The notes below the pieces were generated by a model that was given only the letters and a program-made list of their open reading frames with translations, did not search any database and was not told the origin of the DNA. The position numbers were made by a program, and so were the translations under genes. A DNA stretch of 16,458 nt from an uncultured Oscillibacter sp. (GTDB lineage: Bacteria > Bacillota_A > Clostridia > Oscillospirales > Oscillospiraceae). Positions 1-5,141 of the stretch are shown here, in pieces (position 1 is the first letter of the stretch; each line of letters starts with the position of its first letter). The DNA is taken from the NCBI GenBank assembly GCA_951800675.1, contig CATOKC010000077.1, positions 1 through 16,458 of the forward strand, read 5' to 3'.

Positions 1-121
1 GGCTGGCGTCGTTGGCGGGGGGGATCAGGGAAAAGCTGGGCAGGCGGAGATGGCCCTTGCTCTCGAAGTAGCTGAGGAACATCTCCCGCAGCTCGTTCAG
101 GCCGTGGTAGGGGTGTGACAT
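1..121 (-). CDS. alaS: Alanyl-tRNA synthetase, N-terminal fragment (runs off window)
   Basis: Class II aminoacyl-tRNA synthetase that charges tRNA-Ala in the cytoplasm. Only the first 40 codons are in the window. The translation begins [19 protein letters not shown] and continues through [15 protein letters not shown], the strongly conserved AlaS N-terminus that leads into motif 1. The ATG (121-119) is preceded by GGAGG at 135-131, nine bases away, which fixes the start. An alanine T-box leader lies directly upstream, which independently supports the identity. The gene is transcribed leftward, divergent from the recombinase, and the rest lies outside the window. There is nothing odd in the visible part. 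Confidence 0.95.
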   Translation of the reverse strand, partial: MSHPYHGLNELREMFLSYFESKGHLRLPSFSLIPPANDAS

Positions 122-149
122 GTGTTTCTTCCTCCAATATTGAAATGAT

Positions 150-398
150 GTGGGAAAAATAAAAATGCCTCGCCCCGGCATAGGGGCGAAGGCTTGCTTC
201 GCGGTACCACCCTAATTATCCCCGGATAAAAGGGGACATCTTGAGCCATCCGATAACGGGGATGAGCCGTTCCGCTCCTCGCGGACCGCTCCAAAGTGGC
301 GGCCTTGCGGCGTGGACGAGGGGCTTGCACTCTCCCCCTCTCGCTGAGGAACCGTCTCGCAGGGCTGGCTTTTTCACGGCGTTTCACTTTTTGAACCG
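150..398 (-). ncRNA. T-box riboswitch leader of alaS (alanine-specific)
   Basis: This 5' leader senses uncharged tRNA-Ala and controls alaS by antitermination. Read on the minus strand, it holds the canonical T-box sequence AGGGTGGTACCGCG (213-200). Downstream is a GC-rich hairpin with a U-rich run, and upstream is a Stem I-like region with an AGCGAGAG element and a GUGCAAGCC distal-loop-like element. The likely specifier is GCC (300-298), an Ala codon followed by A (297) and then CUUUGGAG, the usual context at the 3' side of the specifier loop. Identity follows from the T-box motif. The specifier position is my manual alignment and is less certain. Confidence 0.93.
155..193 (-). terminator. 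Regulated intrinsic terminator of the alaS T-box leader
   Basis: On the minus strand the arm at 193-183 (GCCTTCGCCCC) pairs with the arm at 176-167 (GGGGCGAGGC) around a 6-nt loop, with one bulged base. A run of Us interrupted by one A (165-155) follows. It sits just after the T-box sequence, as expected for the terminator that competes with the antiterminator helix. Confidence 0.9.
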
Positions 399-403
399 TA
401 GTT

Positions 404-431
404 ATTATACCGTATCTGTTGCGTTTGTCAA
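404..431 (-). promoter_or_regulatory. alaS promoter (sigma-A type)
   Basis: On the minus strand there is a perfect -35 TTGACA at 431-426, a 16-bp spacer, and a perfect -10 TATAAT at 409-404. Transcription should start near 397, immediately before the T-box Stem I. The promoter is divergent from the recombinase promoter at 469-497. Confidence 0.88.
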
Positions 432-468
432 TGGGGAGATTTCAGATTTTTCCGTCCGGAAAAAGAGG

Positions 469-497
469 TTGTCAAGGAAAACCTGCCAGTATATAAT
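469..497 (+). promoter_or_regulatory. Candidate promoter of the recombinase transcript
   Basis: TTGTCA at 469-474, a 17-bp spacer and TATAAT at 492-497 make a strong sigma-A type promoter with a predicted start near 504. It points to the tyrosine recombinase about 200 bp downstream, but a terminator-like hairpin (573-600) lies between them. Confidence 0.75.
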
Positions 498-503
498 TTA
501 TAA

Positions 504-702
504 TGGCTGTATCCAAGGCGGCAGGGCGGGCGCTCCTGGGAGATCGGGCTGCCGGGGACGCGGCTTTCGCGGAACCGTCTCTCATTAAGAGACGGTTTTT
601 CAGCGTTTGCGGAGGCGAACGGTTTGTCTGAATAACCAGGCGAAGGATTGAATGACCCGCTTTATTCAAAATTTCGCCGGAAACAACAAGGAGATGATTG
701 TT
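504..702 (+). other. Leader region between promoter and recombinase, no gene seen
   Basis: This is about 200 bp without a supportable coding region. It contains a terminator-like hairpin at 573-600, so the predicted first ~100 nt could be a short attenuated RNA. A weak dyad, TTGAAT (648-653) and ATTCAA (664-669), lies just before the recombinase. The recombinase ribosome binding site AAGGAG is at 688-693. Confidence 0.5.
573..600 (+). terminator. Intrinsic terminator-like hairpin in the recombinase leader
   Basis: AACCGTCTCT (573-582) and AGAGACGGTT (588-597) form a perfect 10-bp stem around the loop CATTA. The T run spans 596-600. It lies downstream of the 469-497 promoter and upstream of the recombinase start, so it may attenuate recombinase expression or end a short RNA. 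Confidence 0.7.
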
Positions 703-1563
703 ATGCGAAATCGAGAAGCGGCCTTTATGGTCACCGCCCGCCAAATCAAGCGGTATGAGGCATACCTCCAGGAACAGGAGCGAGCCGGAAATACGGTGAG
801 AAAGTATGTTCACGACCTGAATGCCATGCTGGCTTTTTTGGACGGAAGGCCGCTTACAAAGGCGGCTCTGATCGCGTGGAAGGAACAGCTGGTGAGCTCG
901 TATTCCCCCTCCACAGTCAATTCCATGCTGACGGCGGTCAATGGCTTTTTGGCGTATATAGACCGCCGGGAGTTTGCCGTGCGGCTGCTGAAAGCGCAAA
1001 AAATCCTGTTCCGGGATGAGGAGCGGGAACTGACCCGGGGCGAATATGCCCGGCTTGTCCAGACTGCCAAGCGGGAGGGGGGAGAGAAGCTGGCCCTCAT
1101 TCTCCAGACGATTTGCGCCACAGGGATTCGGGTGTCCGAATTGAAGTTTATCACGGCGGAAGCGGTGAAAACAGGCCGAACTGAGATTGTCAGCAAGGGA
1201 AAACGCCGCCCGCTGTTTCTGCCGGAAAAGCTCCGGCGGCTGCTGAGAGACTACCAACGGAGACAAAAAATCACCGCCGGAGCGGTGTTTGTGACGCGGA
1301 CAGGGAAGCCTGTTGACCGCTCCAATATCTGGAGGGATATGAAAGCCCTTTGCCAGAGCGCCGGGGTGGAGCCGGGAAAGGTGTTTCCCCATAATCTGCG
1401 CCACCTGTTTGCCAAGACATACTACGATATGGAAAAGGATTTGTCCCGCCTGGCGGACATCCTCGGCCATTCCAGCGTAACGACCACCCGCATTTATACG
1501 GCCGAAAGCGGCTCGGTTCATGCTAGACAGATGGAACGTATGGGACTGGTGCTTACAACATAA
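703..1563 (+). CDS. Tyrosine recombinase / site-specific integrase (candidate DNA invertase)
   Basis: A 286-residue phage-integrase/Xer-type recombinase with an N-terminal SAM-like core-binding domain (about 8-90) and a C-terminal catalytic domain (about 108-280). The catalytic set is visible: R143 in TGIRVSEL, K165 in SKGKRR, H230 and R233 in PHNLRH, H256 in LGHSS, and nucleophile Y265 in TRIYTA. I chose the ATG at 703 because AAGGAG (688-693) lies nine bases upstream. An in-frame ATG at 694 is too close to that site, and one at 652 has no ribosome binding site. The last codons and stop (1561-1563) lie inside the left 26-bp inverted repeat. Position next to a promoter-bearing invertible segment suggests it catalyses the inversion (inference). 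No phage or ICE genes surround it. Confidence 0.92.
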   Translation: MRNREAAFMVTARQIKRYEAYLQEQERAGNTVRKYVHDLNAMLAFLDGRPLTKAALIAWKEQLVSSYSPSTVNSMLTAVNGFLAYIDRREFAVRLLKAQKILFRDEERELTRGEYARLVQTAKREGGEKLALILQTICATGIRVSELKFITAEAVKTGRTEIVSKGKRRPLFLPEKLRRLLRDYQRRQKITAGAVFVTRTGKPVDRSNIWRDMKALCQSAGVEPGKVFPHNLRHLFAKTYYDMEKDLSRLADILGHSSVTTTRIYTAESGSVHARQMERMGLVLTT

Positions 1564-1580
1564 TTTTCATTTTGTTGTAA
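1555..1580 (+). repeat. Left inverted repeat (IRL) of the invertible segment
   Basis: A 26-bp sequence whose exact reverse complement occurs at 1816-1841, 26 of 26 matching and ending sharply on both sides. Within the repeat, ACAACATAAT and ATTTTGTTGT are inverted half-sites (9 of 10 matching) around the four central bases TTTC, the dyad layout of a tyrosine-recombinase crossover site. It contains the recombinase stop codon. Confidence 0.93.
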
Positions 1581-1618
1581 TCATATCGTGCAATGGAAAT
1601 CGTATTTACATAAGAGTT

Positions 1619-1647
1619 ATTATAGCAAGCAGCTCCATAATTATCAA
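1619..1647 (-). promoter_or_regulatory. Invertible promoter, facing away from the operon
   Basis: On the minus strand there is TTGATA (1647-1642), a 17-bp spacer and TATAAT (1624-1619), with a predicted start near 1612. This is one base from consensus at -35 and perfect at -10. In this orientation transcription runs through IRL and antisense into the 3' end of the recombinase gene. No comparable plus-strand promoter was found between 1581 and 2216. Confidence 0.85.
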
Positions 1648-1694
1648 GTCTTTTTTGCGGGAGCAAACTGTTGTTACAGATATGAGCACCTAAT

Positions 1695-1750
1695 AAGCGT
1701 CAAAAGAGACGGAGCTTTTTTCGATCTGGTTCCGTTTCCTTTTGACGCTT
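1695..1750. repeat. Long palindromic hairpin inside the invertible segment
   Basis: AAGCGTCAAAA (1695-1705) pairs with TTTTGACGCTT (1740-1750). After one bulged base (1739), GAGACGGA (1706-1713) pairs with TCCGTTTC (1731-1738) with one G-U pair. The stem is about 19 bp around a 17-nt loop containing TTTTTT. Because it is a palindrome it would form in either orientation, so it could insulate the operon from recombinase readthrough. Confidence 0.75.
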
Positions 1751-1798
1751 AAAATTTGCAAATAACCGACCATTTCCAGTGCTTTTTTTGAGCTAATG

Positions 1799-1815
1799 AG
1801 GGATGTTCAATCCCT
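1799..1815. repeat. Small hairpin at the right edge of the invertible segment
   Basis: AGGGAT (1799-1804) and ATCCCT (1810-1815) form a 6-bp stem with the loop GTTCA, directly abutting IRR. It is followed by TTACAAC, so it is at best a weak terminator on the plus strand. Confidence 0.5.
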
Positions 1816-1841
1816 TTACAACAAAATGAAAATTATGTTGT
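1816..1841 (-). repeat. Right inverted repeat (IRR) of the invertible segment
   Basis: Exact reverse complement of 1555-1580 over 26 bp. The flanking bases differ on both sides (1815 and 1842), so the boundaries of the identity are sharp. GGAGG follows immediately at 1842-1846. Confidence 0.93.
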
Positions 1842-2216
1842 GGAGGTATGTTACAGCGTGCGCTTGGGACCAAGCGCGGGGGAGGGATAAGGTTGGAAAC
1901 CGCGGAATGTGTGCGGCCGCGGAGCATGAAACGGCCCGATGACGTCGTACTGCCGGAACAGTGCTGCCCTGCTTTTGCGCCGCGTACAAAGGGATTGGTG
2001 TATGGAGAAAAATGCTGGTTTTGCTGTTACGCGGACTTTCACCTGCGGGCCCCAAAGACCTTGGAGTCCGGGAACTGTCTCTGGCCTGAGGCGCAGATTG
2101 ACTGAGCTTGGGCTGGGGATTGCTGGATGTAGGACTTGTGAGCGGATTTTTGGGAAGCGGCGGCCCGCTTTGTTGGGAGCGGAACGTGGAAGAGAAATAC
2201 AAGGGGGAAGGTCAGA
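1842..2216 (+). other. Long untranslated leader of the XrtG operon, no gene seen
   Basis: About 375 bp between IRR and the first operon gene. Short open frames exist, but none has a well-placed ribosome binding site or recognisable protein. The GGAGG at 1842-1846 is only one base from an ATG at 1848, too close to be convincing. A palindromic hairpin GCGCTTGG-GA-CCAAGCGC lies at 1860-1877, and CCGCGG repeats suggest more structure. I saw no promoter here, and I could not match it to a riboswitch class. It would be the 5' leader of the ON-state transcript. Confidence 0.5.
1860..1877 (+). repeat. Hairpin in the operon leader
   Basis: GCGCTTG and CAAGCGC form a perfect 7-bp stem with a GGAC tetraloop. 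It would lie near the 5' end of the ON-state leader RNA and has no U tract, so it is not a terminator. It could stabilise the mRNA or bind a regulator (inference). Confidence 0.55.
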
Positions 2217-4262
2217 ATGAGAAATCGGCAAATGAAGGTGCTTGCGGCCAGCGCGGCGCTGGTGTTTCTGGTGGCACTGTTTCCGCTGACGGCGCTGGCA
2301 GTCGAGGAAGAGGGCTCTTCTGGTGAAATGGAAGATCATTTTTATGAGGATGTGACAGAAGAGAAAGACGTTGAGGATTTCCAGGAGCCCGAAACGCCGG
2401 AGGGCGGGGGAGAGCCCGAAAGCCCCGTGGAGCCCGCGCCGGAGCCTGATGCGCCGGAGGGTGGGGGAGAGCCCGAAGCTCCTGTGGAGCCCGCGCCGGA
2501 GCCCGAAACGCCGGAGGGCGGGGGAGAGCCCGAAGCTCCTGTGGAACCCGTGCCGGAGCCCGATGCGCCGGAGGGCGGGGGAGAGCCTGAAGTCCCCGTG
2601 GAGCCCGCGCCGGAACCCGATGCGCCGGAGGGCGGCGAAGGAACAGAGCTTCCGCCGGAGGAAGGCTTGGAGAATGGAGATCTGCCGCCTATTATAGCGC
2701 AGGACGCGCCAATGAGCATCCTGGTCGCGGATACCGAAGGCAGGATTACACTGGACGGTTCCCTGGACGACTGGGCGGAGGTTGCGGGGATGTCCCACGG
2801 CGATTCCTCCATTGACAGCTGGAAAGCAGCGCGGGATCTGGACGGAAACCTGTATCTGTGCTTCACCGGGGAAGCCCAGTCATTCTATTATGGACCATAT
2901 CAGAATATTCCCATCTTTGTCAGCCAGGGGGAAGACGCTTGGGATAACACAGTAACAGTAGAAAACCTGTCTGAGAAATTTCCTGGGGCGGAAGCGGTGG
3001 TGAATAATACGGCCAGCGCCCAAAGCCCCGGCCCTTACTATGTGGAGGCGATGATTCCCGCTGCCTACGTCTCCGGAGAGGGCTGCACCCTTCGACTGGG
3101 ATGGCAGGGAGCGCCTCAGATCGTGGCGGGGCTGCCGGTATTGAATGGAGTGGATATGCCTGAGGAAGAAAAGGAGGATGCCGTTTATACGGGAATTACC
3201 ATAGATGGCGAATTTTCCGATTGGGACGCAGTGAAAAAGTACGACTTCTATGATACAAACCCTGCGCATAACAACCTGGAAAGCGCCGCTTTTATCTTTG
3301 ACGGGGATTACCTCTATGTCTACATCAAGGAGACGCCGGATGGAGACGCGGGGGCGGCGGGCTCCAACAGCACCGGAAACTACGCTATTACGACGGATTT
3401 GGGCCATCAGATGAAGTTTCAGTTAGTAAGTAAGGACGCTTCCGTCTATGGTGTGGAGGGGGCGGAGGCCCGGCATGAAAATGCCCAGTGGGAAATTCGA
3501 ATTCCCGCCAGCGAGCTTCCCCCATACCAGAAGAGCTTGTCTTTCGGATTTTACCTGGAGGAGCCGGTGATCTCCGATGTCTCCAACTTACAGGGCGGCG
3601 GCGGAAACACAGGGAGCTTTTCCGGCATTGAGATCGACGGCTCCTATGATGACTGGGCGTCTTATCCTCACCAAGTCATCCAGTATGCCACCACCGGAAG
3701 TCAAGATGCCAAGACAGACAGCCATGGAGCCCTGTATGTAGAGGGCAGCACCCTTTACGGTCATGCGGTGACTGGCATGCAGCCGCATTTGAATTCCCCG
3801 GGCAATGCGTTTCTCTCCGGTATTTCCATTGCCTTTAACGGTGATCGGTCCTACAAGCACCATTTTGAGGAGGGGGGCTTTTATCCCCGCATGCTAACGG
3901 CGGACGGGCAGGTTGTTCAGGACAGCACAACGCTGGAGCCCGGAATACATACGTTTTATATCACAGACAACCGGCTCATGGGTGATGCTGAAAAACCGAT
4001 ATTCGGCACCATGAAAATAACCATTGATCCGGATAGACGCTGCGATGAGATGGAGTTTGATCTGAACCTGGAGGCAATCGCGGAACGTCAGGGTTGCTCG
4101 GTGAACGACCTGCGCACCGTTGAGGCACAGTTTTTGCTGCTTGGTGAAAAGTGGCTCGTGACGGCCGGCGCATCCTCCGGGGCGCTTCTGGGTGTGACGC
4201 TCTGCTGCGGCGTGACGGCCGGTGTGCTTTTCCGGCGCCGGAAAAGAGGCGTGACGGCGTGA
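2217..4262 (+). CDS. Secreted surface protein with three CBM9-like modules and C-terminal sorting tail (candidate XrtG substrate)
   Basis: A 681-residue exported protein and first gene of the operon. The signal peptide is residues 1-28, with predicted cleavage after LTALA. A linker of Pro/Glu/Gly repeats runs from about 57 to 140, including four 19-residue units. Three modules begin with the same signature: LDGSLDDW (about 179), IDGEFSDW (about 329) and IDGSYDDW (about 473). This resembles CBM9/DOMON-like carbohydrate-binding domains. The C-terminus has a hydrophobic segment (about 650-672) followed by RRRKR and a short tail, with no LPXTG motif. That is the tripartite layout of an exosortase sorting signal, here of the Firmicutes type associated with XrtG. 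AGGGGGAAGG precedes the ATG at close spacing. xrtG starts in its stop codon, so the two are translationally coupled. Substrate status and carbohydrate binding are inferred. Confidence 0.85.
   Translation: MRNRQMKVLAASAALVFLVALFPLTALAVEEEGSSGEMEDHFYEDVTEEKDVEDFQEPETPEGGGEPESPVEPAPEPDAPEGGGEPEAPVEPAPEPETPEGGGEPEAPVEPVPEPDAPEGGGEPEVPVEPAPEPDAPEGGEGTELPPEEGLENGDLPPIIAQDAPMSILVADTEGRITLDGSLDDWAEVAGMSHGDSSIDSWKAARDLDGNLYLCFTGEAQSFYYGPYQNIPIFVSQGEDAWDNTVTVENLSEKFPGAEAVVNNTASAQSPGPYYVEAMIPAAYVSGEGCTLRLGWQGAPQIVAGLPVLNGVDMPEEEKEDAVYTGITIDGEFSDWDAVKKYDFYDTNPAHNNLESAAFIFDGDYLYVYIKETPDGDAGAAGSNSTGNYAITTDLGHQMKFQLVSKDASVYGVEGAEARHENAQWEIRIPASELPPYQKSLSFGFYLEEPVISDVSNLQGGGGNTGSFSGIEIDGSYDDWASYPHQVIQYATTGSQDAKTDSHGALYVEGSTLYGHAVTGMQPHLNSPGNAFLSGISIAFNGDRSYKHHFEEGGFYPRMLTADGQVVQDSTTLEPGIHTFYITDNRLMGDAEKPIFGTMKITIDPDRRCDEMEFDLNLEAIAERQGCSVNDLRTVEAQFLLLGEKWLVTAGASSGALLGVTLCCGVTAGVLFRRRKRGVTA
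2397..2639 (+). repeat. 57-bp tandem repeats encoding a Pro/Glu/Gly-rich linker
   Basis: Four 57-bp units start at 2397, 2454, 2511 and 2568, followed by a degenerate partial unit from 2625. Each encodes 19 residues of the form PEGGGEPEAP-VEPAPEPDA with a few substitutions. A change in copy number would keep the reading frame and change the length of the stalk between the signal peptide and the CBM9-like modules. Confidence 0.92.
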
Positions 4263-4864
4263 ATCCAATCCTTTTGTTGATCATAGCCGCCTTGTGGCTG
4301 TATGTTCTGGGGGTATTCCGCCGGGCGGAGTTGTACGCCTGGCGGTTCCTCTGGGGCAGCATGGGGCTGTTTATCCTGCTGATGGTGGGCGTGCGTCCCT
4401 GGCTGACCCAGCCTTTGGCCCGCTATGTCTGCGCAATGGCCGGAGTGATCGGCCGTCTGAGCGGAACCTTTACGGCTTACTTCAAATATGGGATTCTCTA
4501 TATCCCGGTGGAGGAGAGCTCTGTTACGCTCCAGGTGGACTTTGAGTGCTCCGGCGTCATAGAGATCATGGCGTTTCTCTCCCTGTTGGCCTTTTTTAAC
4601 GTATACCGTGCCAGCGAAAAGGTGCTGGTTGGATTGATGGGTTTTGCCTATATCATGGTGTGCAACGCGCTGCGTATTGCCATCATCTGCCTGTCAGTCC
4701 ATCTTCTGGGTATGGATGCCTATTACGTCATGCATACGTTTGTGGGGCGGATTGTATTCTATCTTTTCAGTGTGTGGCTTTATTTCTACGTGTTTACAAA
4801 GCCCCAGGTGGTTCAAATGAAGGTGGGGCATTTTAGCTATGAACTTCCTAAAAGCGATTCTTAA
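4259..4864 (+). CDS. xrtG: Exosortase family protein XrtG
   Basis: A polytopic membrane cysteine transpeptidase-like enzyme of 201 residues, the usual size for XrtG. The exosortase catalytic triad is visible: C97 in FECSGVIE, R139 in NALRI and H159 in MHTFVGR, each in or beside hydrophobic segments. The enzyme is expected to cut a C-terminal sorting signal at the membrane and transfer the protein to an acceptor. The start is GTG at 4259, overlapping the TGA of the upstream gene, with AGAGG about nine bases before it; a longer in-frame extension upstream would lie inside the preceding gene. The next gene starts 26 bp before its stop. The neighbouring glycosyltransferase, PTPS-like and membrane proteins are the known companions of XrtG, which makes the call firm. 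Confidence 0.93.
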   Translation: MNPILLLIIAALWLYVLGVFRRAELYAWRFLWGSMGLFILLMVGVRPWLTQPLARYVCAMAGVIGRLSGTFTAYFKYGILYIPVEESSVTLQVDFECSGVIEIMAFLSLLAFFNVYRASEKVLVGLMGFAYIMVCNALRIAIICLSVHLLGMDAYYVMHTFVGRIVFYLFSVWLYFYVFTKPQVVQMKVGHFSYELPKSDS

Positions 4865-5057
4865 CTCCTTTGTTTTCTGGGGCGCCTGGATCATCATTCC
4901 GGTACTGATGGAGATTCTGCCCTCCCTTGGCAGCGTCATGATGCTGCTGAGGCGGCGAATCCGGGGAATGATGGCGCCCCCGCGGCCCAGACTCTATCCG
5001 GAGATTTCCCTGATTGTCCCGGTGTATAACAGCGCCGGGACGCTATTTGCGTGCATC

Positions 5058-5060
5058 TAA
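5058..5060 (+). other. Premature in-frame stop codon (TAA) in the glycosyltransferase
   Basis: The frame from the ATG at 4839 reads GCG TGC ATC TAA TCC ATC TAC and then stays open to 7754. Both sides encode contiguous GT2 sequence with no missing or extra residues, so this is a substitution rather than a frameshift. Confidence 0.9.
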
Positions 5061-5141
5061 TCCATCTACAACAGCACCTATCCCAACGAGAGTATCCGTA
5101 TTTTTCTGGTAAACAACCAGAGCCAGGACGAGAGCTTTTCT

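Larger units (their letters stand above)
1581..1815. other. Invertible promoter segment (inverton), predicted OFF orientation
   Basis: A 235-bp AT-rich segment bounded by a perfect 26-bp inverted repeat and adjacent to a tyrosine recombinase. It contains no gene. It holds one strong promoter on the minus strand (1619-1647), a long palindromic hairpin (1695-1750) and a short hairpin (1799-1815). As drawn, the promoter points back toward the recombinase. Inversion (position p maps to 3396 minus p) would place its -35 at 1749-1754 and its -10 at 1772-1777 on the plus strand, driving the operon at 2217. Function is inferred from this architecture, which matches known phase-variable promoter switches. 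Confidence 0.85.

Noticed and set aside
648..669. Dyad TTGAAT/ATTCAA before the recombinase as an operator
   Set aside because: Only 6-bp arms with a 10-bp spacer in AT-rich sequence; too weak to call as a feature on its own.
472..1521. Long minus-strand open frame (349 codons) opposite the recombinase
   Set aside because: It is the antisense shadow of a clear tyrosine recombinase; its translation has no recognisable domain and no ribosome binding site.
703..1563. Prophage or integrative element marker
   Set aside because: No phage, conjugation, excisionase or tRNA attachment site is present nearby; the adjacent inverted repeats fit a local DNA invertase better.
1742..1777. TTGACG (1742-1747) as a -35 for a plus-strand promoter toward the operon in the present orientation
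   Set aside because: No acceptable -10 lies 16-18 bp downstream; the hexamer is part of the palindromic hairpin.
1848..2105. Possible 85-codon gene in the operon leader, preceded by GGAGG
   Set aside because: The GGAGG is only one base from the ATG, the translation resembles no known protein, and other frames are equally open.
2097..2125. TTGACT as a constitutive promoter for the operon
   Set aside because: No TATAAT-like -10 at correct spacing; the downstream sequence is GC-rich.
2397..2639. CRISPR-like array
   Set aside because: The 57-bp units are directly adjacent without spacers and encode a Pro/Glu/Gly linker in frame.
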